A stretch of DNA of 64,000 nt from CAYZZU01 sp964483105 (GTDB lineage: Bacteria > CG2-30-53-67). Under the pieces are notes generated by a model. That model ran no database searches. It saw only the letters and a program-made list of their open reading frames with translations, and was not told the DNA's origin. This document shows positions 25,790 to 34,626 of this stretch, piece after piece. The stretch covers positions 1-64,000 of the forward strand of contig CAYZZU010000009.1 of assembly GCA_964483105.1 (NCBI GenBank), given 5' to 3'. The position numbers were made by a program, and so were the translations under genes. Each line of letters opens with the position of its first letter. The stretch's first letter is position 1.

Positions 25790-26572
25790 ATGAAAGAAAT
25801 CTTCAGGGTCCCTCAACTCTCCTGGGGTTGTCTCCGGGTATGGCAACGGGACCGGGATGCCTTTATGAAATTTTACAAAGTCGGCCTTCTCGGATCCTTA
25901 GGTGACCCGATTCTCTATCTGCTTGCCATGGGTTATGGATTGGGGCGCTTTTTAAACCGGATGGAAGGAATGAGCTACGTGGAGTTTTTAGCCCCCGGCT
26001 TGGTCATCTCCTCTTCCATGTTTGCCGCATCCTTCGAATGCAGTTACGGCTCGTATCTGCGGATGATCTATCTGAAAACCTATGACGCCATTATCGCCAC
26101 TCCACTTTCGATCGAAGACGTGGTGGCCGGAGACATTCTTTGGGGAACCACGAAAGGGGTTTTTAACGGAATGATCATGTTGCTGGTCATCTTCGCGTTC
26201 GGATTGGTTGATTCGTTCTGGGCAGCCGGCATTCCCCTGCTGATCATACTGGTTAGTTTTCTCTTTGCCTCTCTATCCATGATAGCAACAGCCTTCGTCC
26301 AAAGCTTTGAGGCCTTTAATTACTATATCACCCTCTTTCTGACCCCCATGTTTTTCTTTTCCGGAGTCTTTTTCCCACTGACACAACTCCCGAAATGGAC
26401 AATCGTGGTCTCGGAATTTCTCCCCCTCACCCACGCCGTGGAAATTTCCCGGGCACTGGTCCACGGCAAGCCGGGCTGGATGATCCTGCGGTGGGGGGTG
26501 ATCCTTTCTCTTCTCGCTCTTGTCTTCTTCGGACTCTCCATAAACCTCATCAAGAAAAGAGTCATCAAATAG
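25790..26572 (+). CDS. ABC-2 type permease, NodJ-like
   Basis: 260 residues with six membrane helices. Family features: FKVGLLGSLGDPILYLLAMGYGLG near the start in near-typical form, FLAPGLVISSSMFAASFECSYGSY, and FFFSGVFFPLTQLPKW. NodJ-type permeases pair with NodI-type ATPases to export modified sugars or lipids; here the pair is alone, without nod or polysaccharide genes beside it. GGAG lies nine bases before the ATG. Confidence 0.9.
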   Translation: MKEIFRVPQLSWGCLRVWQRDRDAFMKFYKVGLLGSLGDPILYLLAMGYGLGRFLNRMEGMSYVEFLAPGLVISSSMFAASFECSYGSYLRMIYLKTYDAIIATPLSIEDVVAGDILWGTTKGVFNGMIMLLVIFAFGLVDSFWAAGIPLLIILVSFLFASLSMIATAFVQSFEAFNYYITLFLTPMFFFSGVFFPLTQLPKWTIVVSEFLPLTHAVEISRALVHGKPGWMILRWGVILSLLALVFFGLSINLIKKRVIK

Positions 26573-26598
26573 GGAAAGACCGATCGATTTGAAATCTC

Positions 26599-26627
26599 TT
26601 GACATCAGAAATCTCCTCTGATACGAT
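26599..26627 (+). promoter_or_regulatory. Sigma-70 promoter of the DksA-type gene
   Basis: TTGACA (26599-26604), 17-base spacer, TACGAT (26622-26627). The spacer holds an inverted repeat ATCAGA-N7-TCTGAT and a further TATCAGA follows at about 26635, so a regulator may bind here. Confidence 0.7.
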
Positions 26628-26690
26628 TTTTTGCTATCAGAGTTTGATACATCCCAATGGCAGATTGGATGATCGAAATAAGAGGCGCAA

Positions 26691-27071
26691 ATGGCGGGCA
26701 TGTCAAAAAGACAAAAGACCTTTGAGAAGATCAAAAAGGACCTGCTGGAAAAAAAGAGAAGAATTCTCCTTGGAGCCAACCAGGCGATCAATAACAAACT
26801 CGGAGGACAGAACCAGAACCTGCCTGACCTCGGAGATCAGGCTTCGATGGAAATCGATAACAACTTTCTTCTTCGCCTCAAGGGCCGGGAGAAAAGACTC
26901 CTGACCAAGATCGATCAGGCCCTGGAGCGCATCGAGAACGGAACCTTTGGAATCTGTGAAGAGTGCGAGCAGGAGATCGGACTGAAGCGGCTGGAGGCCC
27001 GGCCGGTGACCACCATGTGCATTGAATGCAAAACCGACCAGGAAGAACAGGAAAAACTGATGAAAAAATAG
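26691..27071 (+). CDS. dksA: DksA/TraR-family zinc-finger regulator
   Basis: 126 residues. Two N-terminal helices form a coiled coil whose tip carries DLGDQA, the D-x-x-D-x-A pattern that inserts into the RNA polymerase channel. The zinc finger is CEEC...CIEC. It likely modulates transcription with ppGpp. Whether it is the main DksA of the cell or a paralogue cannot be told from this window. Confidence 0.88.
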   Translation: MAGMSKRQKTFEKIKKDLLEKKRRILLGANQAINNKLGGQNQNLPDLGDQASMEIDNNFLLRLKGREKRLLTKIDQALERIENGTFGICEECEQEIGLKRLEARPVTTMCIECKTDQEEQEKLMKK

Positions 27072-27184
27072 GGCCGGCCTTCCGGTTCTATCCTGTTGAT
27101 CTCCCTCCTCCTTTCCAGAGCATTACTTCCGCAATCCATCAAGTCGTCCCCCGTTGCGGCCGGCATTTCTCCTGGAAGTTCTTC

Positions 27185-27967
27185 TTACCTTCCCATACTG
27201 CTCTTGATCCGCGCGCCCCAGGCGGCGCCGACGGCACCGACAAACTGTGGTTCATCCGGGATGACGAGGACCTGGTGGATCCGTTCCTCGAGGGCCTCCA
27301 CCACCCCTCTGTTTTGTGCCACTCCGCCGGTCATGGTGACCGGAGAAGAGTAGGAAACCCGCTTCAAAAGAGCTTGCGTCCTTTCCGCCACGGAAGCCTG
27401 CAGACCGCACACGATCCTCTGGACGGAACAACCTTCGGCAAGGAGTGAAATGACTTCCGATTCGGCGAAAACGGTGCAAAGGCTGCTGATGGTTGCGGAA
27501 TTCGCCGCATCGTGTCGAATCCCGCCCATAGCGAAAAGATCCATCTCGAGTGCCCTCGCCATCACCTCAAGAAACCGGCCCGTTCCCGCGGCACATCGAT
27601 CGTTCATGGCGAAATCGACGACCCCGCCGGATTCGTTCAGAAGGATCACCTTGCTGTCCTGCCCGCCGATGTCAATCACGGTCCGAGTCCCCGGAACGAG
27701 AAGAGAAGCGCCACGGGCATGGCAGGTAATCTCGCTCAGGTAATCAGCGTGCGGAACCCTTCTTCGTCCGTACCCCGTGGAAACAATATGGGTAATCTCC
27801 TCCCGGGTGACGGCTCCCACTTTCAGGCAGGATGATAAAACCTCATCCGCCGCGCTCTCTCCCCGCGTACCGGTATCGGTGATCGCCCGCGCGAGAATCG
27901 TCCCTTCCCCCGTGAGGATCACAGCCTTGGTAGTTCTAGACCCGACATCAACACCTGCAAACAGCAT
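27185..27967 (-). CDS. BadF/BadG/BcrA/BcrD-type activase (2-hydroxyacyl-CoA dehydratase activator type)
   Basis: 260 residues. ASKHA ATPase fold: GVDVGSRTTKAVIL and IDIGGQDSKVI bind ATP. NDRCAAGTGRF and SLCTVFAESE carry the two Cys that, in the homodimer, hold one [4Fe-4S] cluster. VTMTGGVAQNRGVVEAL completes the family. These proteins drive single electrons into 2-hydroxyacyl-CoA dehydratases or benzoyl-CoA reductases. No dehydratase or reductase subunit is nearby, so the partner is unknown. Oxygen-labile chemistry hints at an anaerobic lifestyle. Confidence 0.93.
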   Translation of the reverse strand: MLFAGVDVGSRTTKAVILTGEGTILARAITDTGTRGESAADEVLSSCLKVGAVTREEITHIVSTGYGRRRVPHADYLSEITCHARGASLLVPGTRTVIDIGGQDSKVILLNESGGVVDFAMNDRCAAGTGRFLEVMARALEMDLFAMGGIRHDAANSATISSLCTVFAESEVISLLAEGCSVQRIVCGLQASVAERTQALLKRVSYSSPVTMTGGVAQNRGVVEALEERIHQVLVIPDEPQFVGAVGAAWGARIKSSMGR

Positions 27968-28046
27968 ATAATATCCTGATTATGAAGGGATTTTTTCATT
28001 CCGGAACCTTATCACGAAACCAGCCTGTTTTCAAGAGTTTCCTTTC

Positions 28047-28076
28047 TTGACACCCTTTCTGCAATTACGCTATACT
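28047..28076 (+). promoter_or_regulatory. Strong sigma-70 promoter with flanking operator-like repeat
   Basis: TTGACA (28047-28052), 18-base spacer, TATACT (28071-28076). AATTAC (28063-28068) and GTAATT (28077-28082) flank the -10 as a perfect inverted repeat, suggesting a repressor site. Confidence 0.75.
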
Positions 28077-28107
28077 GTAATTCAAGGTGATCTGAACGGG
28101 CTGAAAA

Positions 28108-28674
28108 ATGGAAAAAACCAAATTCAAGAAGCAGCGCTATTTCATTGAACGCGACCTTTTCTTTCAAACCCTGACGCTTCTCCTCACCGTCCTCCTGGGC
28201 GGCTTTCTCCTGCTCCTCCTCTCCAAAACAATCAGCAGTTACGTGGACTCTTCCATTCTCTTCCTGATGCTCTTTGTCGGGTATTTCCTGCTGATCATCT
28301 TCTTCGCCTGGTCCCTTTCCAAGAAATTTATCGGTCCCTTCAGCCGATTGAAGATCAACATGAAAGATATCTCCCAGGGAGATTTAACCCTTCGGTTGAC
28401 GATCCGGGACGGAGATGATATCCGGATTAAAAGCTTTGTGGAAGAGGCCAATCGGATGGTAGTCACTTTCAATAACTGTCTGCAGAAGGTCAAAACCCCT
28501 TGCCGGGAGATGGAGAATATCGCGGGGAATCTTCTCCGGAACCTGGAAACGCACGATGAATTGTCACGGGAGGAATGCCTGGAATTCCTGCAGGATCTCC
28601 AGGAAAGATCCAGGACGGTTCTCCAGTCCCTTGAACGCTTTAAAACCAACAATCGGACCTCCCCGTACAGTTGA
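28108..28674 (+). CDS. Two-helix membrane protein with HAMP domain, no output domain
   Basis: 188 residues. Two hydrophobic helices (about 20-40 and 48-70) with almost no loop between them, then a HAMP linker with GPFSRLKINMKDISQGDL (about 75-128), then a helical tail of 60 residues. No kinase, cyclase, receptor-signalling or DNA-binding domain follows, so output must come from another protein. It is the first gene after a strong promoter and lies 50 bases before glnE, with which it may be transcribed. Function unknown. Confidence 0.78.
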   Translation: MEKTKFKKQRYFIERDLFFQTLTLLLTVLLGGFLLLLLSKTISSYVDSSILFLMLFVGYFLLIIFFAWSLSKKFIGPFSRLKINMKDISQGDLTLRLTIRDGDDIRIKSFVEEANRMVVTFNNCLQKVKTPCREMENIAGNLLRNLETHDELSREECLEFLQDLQERSRTVLQSLERFKTNNRTSPYS

Positions 28675-28724
28675 TCCGTCTTGAAAGCGGTCCTTCGGCC
28701 TTTGAGACGACTCTTCCATGATGA

Positions 28725-31700
28725 ATGCTAAGACCTGATCCCAAACGATTCAACCTTCCGGAAAATCGGGTCGTCTTAAAAAACCTGGACTCCCTCATCC
28801 TCTCGCTTGCGCCTCATCCGGATTCGGAAGTTTTCCTTTTCAATATCCTGGATCGGGTCAAGGATTCCGCGAATCCGGAACAGGCCTTGAACTATCTCGA
28901 ACAATTTCTCCACCAGGCCGACCCCACCGGACCGATTTTCCCTCTTCTCCGGAATGATCGGTCCGCCCTGCGGATCCTTTGCACCCTTCTGGGAGCCAGT
29001 CCCTATCTCAGCCTGATCCTGATCCGCGATCCGGACCTGTTGTTGTGGCTGACTCAGAACCGCATATGGAACGCCCCGTTAAACCGCCGGAACCTCCTGG
29101 ATGAGATTCTCACAGGATGTAAGGAGATCACGGATATCCGGGAGGCCTACCGGCTCCTGAGACAGGTGAAGAAACGTGAAATGCTCCGAATCGGCGCCCG
29201 GGACCTGACCGGCTTTTCCGAGGTAACCGAAACCACGGAGACACTCACGATTCTCGCGGAAGCCACTCTGGAGGCGGCTTATCGGCTGTCCGAGCGTCAT
29301 CTCCGGTCACGTTACGGCCCCCCACTCGTCCAAAATGAATCCGGAAGCGTTCATGAGTGCCGTTTTACCATCCTGGGGATGGGAAAACTCGGGGGAGAAG
29401 AGTTGAATTACAGCTCAGACGTCGATCTGCTGTATCTGTACGAATCGGACAATGGAGAAACAGGCGGTGTTTCCGACGGGGCGGGAGGCACACAGGGAAA
29501 GATTGCCCTCCCGGTCTATTACGCCCGCCTCTGCGAGCAGATTACCGACATGATGTCGGCCAACACCGAAGATGGTTTTGTCTTCCGCGTGGACCTCCGT
29601 CTTCGACCGGAAGGCGCCCAGGGTCCGGTCGCATCCTCCCTGAGGAGCTATGAACTCTATTACGAATCCTTCGGCCGAACCTGGGAACGGGCCGCCCTCT
29701 TGAAATGCCGGCCGGTGGCGGGTGATCTCGCGCTGGGACGGGAATTCAACCGGATGTTGAAACCTTTCGTTTACCGGAAATACTTTGATTACGGCGCAAT
29801 CGAGGAAATCAAGGAGATGAAACAAAAGATCGGTCAGACGCTTCGCCGGAAACAGGTTCGGGGATACAATGTCAAGCTCGGCGCCGGGGGAATCCGTGAA
29901 ATCGAGTTTCTGGTTCAGTCCCTCCAACTGTTCTACGGAGGCCGGATTCCATGGGTCCGGGAAAGGAATTCTCTCCGAGCGCTTCACAGACTCTGCAGCA
30001 GGCAATTGATCACCTACGAAGACTATTCGGCCCTCTCCCGTGCCTACCTCTTCCTCCGAAACGTGGAGCATAAGATCCAGATCGAAAATCAACTGCAGAC
30101 CCAGACCCTGCCGACAGACCCCGTAAAGGCCGGACAGCTGGCCCGACGGTGCGGATTTGCATCCCGCGAAACATTCCGGCGGGAACTTGAACGGCACCGG
30201 GACCGGGTCCGGGATCGTTTCAATCAGCTCCTGCACGGAAAAGAACCGACCGAGATGGAGGAAATATCGCCGTACCAGGGAGTAACCCGGGGGGTGCTGG
30301 AAGAGAAAGAGGCCGAACAGATCCTGACCTCCGCCGGATTTCAAAACCCCCGCCGGGCCCTGAAAAACCTCCGGACCTTAAGAGAGGGCCCGCCGTACGC
30401 CCACACCTCCTCCCGCGGAAGAACCCTCTTTCTGAAGATCGCCCCCTTCCTCCTGGAAAAAATCGTTGCCTCCCCCGATCCCGACATGGCGCTTGCCCAC
30501 CTGGAACGATTTGTTACAAGTTATGGTGTAAAAGAAACCTTTTACGGGCTCCTGAATCAGAACAGGACAGCCGTCCAAAGCATGATCTCTCTCTTCAGCA
30601 TGAGCGGCTATCTTGCCGGTCTCTTAATCCGCCATCCCGAAACCGTGGGGGTTCTCTTCGGGGAGGAACCCTGGCAACCCATCCCGTCACGCGAGGCACT
30701 TTGGAAGCAACTCCTGGAGGCACTGGACAAACAGCCGTCCGGGCCTGCTCGAATCGATTTTCTGCGACGCTTCAAACATATGGAAGAGTTGAAGATCGGT
30801 CTGCGCGACATCCTTCTGAATCCGGAAGTCCCGACAACTTCGCGGGACCTCAGCCGCCTCGCCGATGTCTGTATCAGGGCGTCCTGCGCCCTGGCCCGAC
30901 GGGACCTGACCGAAACGTACGGACCTCCCGGCTGCCCCTCGGGAGAAACCCCCGGTTTCTCCGTGCTGGCTGTGGGAAAACTCGGCTCCAGGGAACTCAC
31001 TTATGGAGCCGACCTGGATCTCCTGTTTGTCTATTCCGGGGACGGAGAATGCGCCGGAAAGAAACATCTTTCAAACAGAGATTTTTTTACCCGCATGGGA
31101 AGCCGCATCATCTCCATCCTCTCCTCCCTCACGGGAGAAGGCCTCGCCTACAGGGTGGATCTTCGGTTACGCCCTCTCGGGGAAGACGGACCTCTCGTGC
31201 AACCGCTTCCCGGCTATATCGACTACCTCGAGAAAAATCTTCAGACCTGGGAGAAACAGGCCCTGACCCGCGCCCGGTTTTGTGCAGGGGATTCCGCCGT
31301 GGCCATGAAACTCATGGACCGGATTGAAAAAATCCTCTTCCATCAAGCTCCGAATCCTAATCTGAAACAAGAAATTTTCAGGATGCGGATGCGGATTGAG
31401 AGGGAAAAGGCGCGGGAAACCGGCCAGGCCCTCTATTTCAAGACCGGTGCCGGAGGCCTGGTCGACATCGAATTTCTAATACAGTATCTGCAACTTCAAT
31501 ACGGGCGCAAGATCCCGGGTCTCCGTTTCGGAGATCCACTACATGTTCTCCATCAGGCCCGGATGTACGGCATACTGACCGAATCGGAAAAAAATCACCT
31601 AAAGGAAGCCTACCTCTTTCTCAGAAAGCTGGAAAACCGCGCCCGGATCGCCCAGGACCGCCCCGTCACCACCCTCTCCCCGGATCCGGTCAAGAACCGC

Positions 31701-31850
31701 CCGTTGGCCTTGAGAATGGGCTATTCAGGGGAAACACCGTCCGCCCCCGGAGAGACCCTCCTCGCTGACTATCACCGTCTGACCCGAAGGACACGAAAGA
31801 TCTTTCTCCACCTCATGGGAACGGAAGAATCCGGCTGTGAAAAATATTGA
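28725..31850 (+). CDS. glnE: Bifunctional glutamine synthetase adenylyltransferase/deadenylase
   Basis: 1041 residues, two fused nucleotidyltransferase halves. The N-terminal half has LGMGKLGGEELNYSSDVDLLYLY, the C-terminal half LAVGKLGSRELTYGADLDLLFVY. Each carries the GKLG and D-x-D metal site of its active centre, so both deadenylylation (N half) and adenylylation (C half) look intact. Each is followed by a helical GlnD/PII-responsive region (for example GAGGIREIEFLVQ and GAGGLVDIEFLIQ). It adjusts glutamine synthetase to nitrogen status. About 100 residues longer than the E. coli enzyme. No glnA or glnB is in the window. Confidence 0.97.
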   Translation: MLRPDPKRFNLPENRVVLKNLDSLILSLAPHPDSEVFLFNILDRVKDSANPEQALNYLEQFLHQADPTGPIFPLLRNDRSALRILCTLLGASPYLSLILIRDPDLLLWLTQNRIWNAPLNRRNLLDEILTGCKEITDIREAYRLLRQVKKREMLRIGARDLTGFSEVTETTETLTILAEATLEAAYRLSERHLRSRYGPPLVQNESGSVHECRFTILGMGKLGGEELNYSSDVDLLYLYESDNGETGGVSDGAGGTQGKIALPVYYARLCEQITDMMSANTEDGFVFRVDLRLRPEGAQGPVASSLRSYELYYESFGRTWERAALLKCRPVAGDLALGREFNRMLKPFVYRKYFDYGAIEEIKEMKQKIGQTLRRKQVRGYNVKLGAGGIREIEFLVQSLQLFYGGRIPWVRERNSLRALHRLCSRQLITYEDYSALSRAYLFLRNVEHKIQIENQLQTQTLPTDPVKAGQLARRCGFASRETFRRELERHRDRVRDRFNQLLHGKEPTEMEEISPYQGVTRGVLEEKEAEQILTSAGFQNPRRALKNLRTLREGPPYAHTSSRGRTLFLKIAPFLLEKIVASPDPDMALAHLERFVTSYGVKETFYGLLNQNRTAVQSMISLFSMSGYLAGLLIRHPETVGVLFGEEPWQPIPSREALWKQLLEALDKQPSGPARIDFLRRFKHMEELKIGLRDILLNPEVPTTSRDLSRLADVCIRASCALARRDLTETYGPPGCPSGETPGFSVLAVGKLGSRELTYGADLDLLFVYSGDGECAGKKHLSNRDFFTRMGSRIISILSSLTGEGLAYRVDLRLRPLGEDGPLVQPLPGYIDYLEKNLQTWEKQALTRARFCAGDSAVAMKLMDRIEKILFHQAPNPNLKQEIFRMRMRIEREKARETGQALYFKTGAGGLVDIEFLIQYLQLQYGRKIPGLRFGDPLHVLHQARMYGILTESEKNHLKEAYLFLRKLENRARIAQDRPVTTLSPDPVKNRPLALRMGYSGETPSAPGETLLADYHRLTRRTRKIFLHLMGTEESGCEKY

Positions 31851-31875
31851 CAGAATTACGCCAGTGTTATATTTT
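31847..31875 (+). promoter_or_regulatory. Promoter of ilvE overlapping the glnE stop
   Basis: TTGACA (31847-31852), 17-base spacer, TATTTT (31870-31875), 39 bases before the ilvE ATG. The -35 overlaps the glnE stop codon. Confidence 0.6.
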
Positions 31876-31913
31876 CCCCGGGTTGTGTTTTTCAATCGAG
31901 AAAGGATAGTTCG

Positions 31914-32828
31914 ATGATTCAAGAGGCGTCAAAGATCTGGATGGACGGCAAGTTGGTTCCCTGGAGTGAGGCAAAGATCCACGTACTGACCCATACCCTG
32001 CACTACGGAATGGGGGTTTTCGAGGGAATCCGTTGTTATGAAATCAATGGAGGCTCGGCGGTTTTCAGACTCTCCGAGCATGTGGACCGGCTATTCGCCT
32101 CCACTCACATCATGGAGATCCAAATCCCCTTTTCCCGGGAAGAGATTCGGCAGGGCATCCTGGAAACGGTCCGGGAAAACAGCCTGTCCGAATGCTATAT
32201 CCGTCCCCTCGTATTCATTGGTTACGGGGAGATGGGACTTTACGTGAAGGAAAACCCGATCCGCGTATCGATCGCCGCCTGGCCCTGGGGAACCTATCTC
32301 GGAGAGGAAGGCCTGAAAAACGGGATTCGTGTCATGATCTCTTCCTACGCCCGCTCCCATGTGAACACGCTCATGACCAAGGCCAAGGCCTGCGGCGCCT
32401 ATATCAACTCTCAATTAGCGAAACGGGAGGCCATCCGGCACGGGTACAATGAGGCACTGCTTCTGGATACGGAAGGCTATGTCTCGGAGGGGCCGGGGGA
32501 AAATATTCTGATTGTTCGGAACGGCCGGATCAAAACCACGCCGCTCACATCCATCCTGGAAGGCATCACCCGAAACACCGTCATCACCCTCGCAGAGGAG
32601 GAAGGAATTCCGGTTCAGGAGGAACGCTTCACCCGGGATGAACTCTACATCGCCGATGAGGCCTTTTTTGTGGGAACCGCTGCGGAGGTCACCCCCATCC
32701 GAGAGGTGGATGACCGTATCATCGGAACGGGAAGCCCCGGACCGATTACCCGGAAAATCCAGTCAAGCTACTTTGACGCCGTCCACGGCAAGAACGAAAA
32801 CCACCCCGAATGGCTGGCGAGAATATGA
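31914..32828 (+). CDS. ilvE: Branched-chain amino-acid aminotransferase
   Basis: 304 residues, fold-type IV PLP enzyme. HYGMGVFEGIRCYE, YIRPLVFIGYGEMGL, LMTKAKACGAYINSQLAK (PLP Lys about 157), DTEGYVSEGPGENI and TSILEGITRNTVI are typical of group I IlvE. It carries out the last step in Val, Leu and Ile synthesis and the first in their breakdown. AAAGGAT precedes the ATG. The gene ends two bases before the stop of the convergent M48 protease. Confidence 0.96.
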   Translation: MIQEASKIWMDGKLVPWSEAKIHVLTHTLHYGMGVFEGIRCYEINGGSAVFRLSEHVDRLFASTHIMEIQIPFSREEIRQGILETVRENSLSECYIRPLVFIGYGEMGLYVKENPIRVSIAAWPWGTYLGEEGLKNGIRVMISSYARSHVNTLMTKAKACGAYINSQLAKREAIRHGYNEALLLDTEGYVSEGPGENILIVRNGRIKTTPLTSILEGITRNTVITLAEEEGIPVQEERFTRDELYIADEAFFVGTAAEVTPIREVDDRIIGTGSPGPITRKIQSSYFDAVHGKNENHPEWLARI

Positions 32829-32829
32829 C

Positions 32830-34089
32830 CTATTGCCCCACGGACGGCAGGCTCTCCCGCAACCCCCGGATCCTCCGGATCCGCTCCACCACGGGGGGAT
32901 GGGAATCGTAGAAGGCGGCATACCAGGGATGGGGATGCAGATTGGAGAGATTATCCCGGGCGAGTTTCACAAGGGCGGTCGCAAGTCCCTCGGGGTCCCC
33001 CGTCATCCGGCAGGCAAACTCGTCCGCTTCTCTTTCGTAGTGCCGGGTCAGAAAACTGAAGAACGGCGTGAGCGGAAAAGAGATGATACTGTAGAGAAAA
33101 CCGAGGATGACGAGCTTGGCGAAAAAGGAAGAGGGCGCAACCCCGAAAAAATCGGTCAAAAGATCCGTCCGGGTCAGCCGCCAGGCCAGATAGATCCCGG
33201 CGAACATCATGGCCTGTGAGAAAACAATTCCCTTGAAAAGGTGCTTCTTCTTCCAGTGCCCCGCCTCGTGGGCCAGGACGGCCACAACCTCCGAAGGATC
33301 GAGCTTCTCCAGAAGGGTATCAAAGAGAACGATCCGTTTGACGTTTCCGATTCCGGTGAAGTAGGCATTCGTGTGCCGGCTCCGTCTTGACGCGTCCATC
33401 TTGAAGATCCGGCTGATCCGGATGCCCGCCGCATCCATCAGGCCCCGGATCCTCTCCTCCAGTTCCGGATCGTTGAGAGGGGTATACTGATTGAAGAGCG
33501 GTTCGATCAGGTAGGGGGAGAGGTACATCATGAAAATGCCGAAGAGAAACAAAAATCCCCAGAGCCAGAGCCACCACTCCCCGGGACTCGACTTCACCAG
33601 CCAGAACGCCACACCCCCAAGAATCCCCAGCAGAATCGTGGAAAGGACCAGAGATTTGACCTGGTCGGCAATCCACAACCAGGGGGACTGGGTATTAAAA
33701 CCGTATTTCTCTTCAATGTGGAATGTAGCGTAGAGGTCGAAAGGGATGGAGAGGAGGATCATGGTGTAGACCAGGAAGAGAAAAAAGAGAACCCCCGAAA
33801 GAATAAAGGAGTTGCTCAGGTCCAGAATCCAGCGGTTGTAAAGGGAGAGCAACCCGCCGAAGAGAAACAGGAGGATCATCAGATGTCCCATAGCCGACTC
33901 GAAAAAACCGAAACGGCTCGTTTCCACCGTATAGTCCCGCGTCTTCCTCAGCAGTTCTTGATCGATCCGTCCTTCAAACTCCGGGGGAACCTCAGCGCCG
34001 TGGGCCTTGAGGTGCTTCAGGTTGAGGTATTTCAGACCATAGCCGAAAGATACGACCGCCACATAGAGAAAAAAGAACAAGATCCGCAT
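32830..34089 (-). CDS. M48-family membrane metallopeptidase (CAAX protease 1/Ste24-like)
   Basis: About 419 residues. The frame opens at a TTG (34098); I take the ATG three codons on (34089). Several membrane helices surround the zinc site AVLAHEAGHWKKKH (HExxH) and the third ligand in EREADEFACRM. SRRSRHTNAYFTG and KRIVLFDTLL are further Ste24 motifs. Bacterial Ste24-like enzymes act in membrane-protein quality control; prenylated substrates are not expected. It is downstream of the csp terminator, so it should have its own promoter. Confidence 0.92.
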   Translation of the reverse strand: MRILFFFLYVAVVSFGYGLKYLNLKHLKAHGAEVPPEFEGRIDQELLRKTRDYTVETSRFGFFESAMGHLMILLFLFGGLLSLYNRWILDLSNSFILSGVLFFLFLVYTMILLSIPFDLYATFHIEEKYGFNTQSPWLWIADQVKSLVLSTILLGILGGVAFWLVKSSPGEWWLWLWGFLFLFGIFMMYLSPYLIEPLFNQYTPLNDPELEERIRGLMDAAGIRISRIFKMDASRRSRHTNAYFTGIGNVKRIVLFDTLLEKLDPSEVVAVLAHEAGHWKKKHLFKGIVFSQAMMFAGIYLAWRLTRTDLLTDFFGVAPSSFFAKLVILGFLYSIISFPLTPFFSFLTRHYEREADEFACRMTGDPEGLATALVKLARDNLSNLHPHPWYAAFYDSHPPVVERIRRIRGLRESLPSVGQ

Positions 34090-34187
34090 AAGATCCAAAG
34101 ATGGATGGCCCCTTTTGAAAAGAAGGGAGAATGGAATTCCTGGTCAGCCCGAACTCCCGGGCATTTTCTCGAACGCTTTCTTTAAAA

Positions 34188-34217
34188 AAAAGCTCCATGA
34201 TTTCCCATGGAGCTTTT
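34188..34217 (-). terminator. Terminator of the cold-shock gene
   Basis: 12-bp stem AAAAGCTCCATG / CATGGAGCTTTT with loop of six bases. On the minus strand it runs straight into eight T. 24 bases past the csp stop. The plus side also has a four-T run, so it may act both ways. Confidence 0.88.
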
Positions 34218-34241
34218 CGGTTCATAACGCTTCTTCAAGAA

Positions 34242-34442
34242 TTAGATCTTGGTCACTCTGGAGGCCTGAGGACCTTTCTGTCCCTGGGTCACTTCAAATC
34301 TGACCTTCTGACCTTCTTCCAGGGTCTTGAAGCCTTCATCCTGGATCTCGGAAAAATGGACGAACACGTCGGGACCATTATCCTGTTCAATGAAACCAAA
34401 CCCCTTGCCATCGTTGAACCACTTTACTGTACCTTCCGACAT
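34242..34442 (-). CDS. Cold-shock domain protein
   Basis: 66 residues from the ATG at 34442 with AAGGAG eight bases upstream. A single OB fold: TVKWFNDGKGFGFIEQD (RNP1), DVFVHFSEI (RNP2), and KVRFEVTQGQKGPQASRV. It is an RNA chaperone of the CspA family. It is monocistronic between its own terminator and a long leader that itself contains a terminator-like hairpin, which suggests control by premature termination. Confidence 0.97.
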   Translation of the reverse strand: MSEGTVKWFNDGKGFGFIEQDNGPDVFVHFSEIQDEGFKTLEEGQKVRFEVTQGQKGPQASRVTKI

Positions 34443-34512
34443 TATTTTTCTCCTTCGTCGTTCAGCATTCAAACAACCACCCAATGTGCAGTTTCGACCG
34501 GTTACCCAAAAA

Positions 34513-34544
34513 AAACCGCACAGCTTTCGTAGTCTGTGCGGTTT
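34513..34544 (-). terminator. Intrinsic terminator inside the csp leader (attenuator or small-RNA end)
   Basis: Perfect 11-bp stem AAACCGCACAG / CTGTGCGGTTT with a ten-base loop. On the minus strand it continues into a run of eight T. It stands between the promoter at 34598-34626 and the csp ATG at 34442. An upstream UUGUGC (about 34580-34575) could pair with part of the left arm as an alternative fold. Confidence 0.7.
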
Positions 34545-34597
34545 ATCTTTGACTTATTCACGATGATATATCTGCACAACCCATAACTTGAACGCTA

Positions 34598-34626
34598 AGT
34601 AGACCACAAACAGATCCTGGTGTCAA
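34598..34626 (-). promoter_or_regulatory. Sigma-70 promoter upstream of the csp leader
   Basis: Minus strand TTGACA (34626-34621), 17-base spacer, TCTACT (34603-34598). Start near 34591, giving a leader of about 150 bases to csp, or an RNA of about 85 bases if it stops at the hairpin. Confidence 0.6.
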
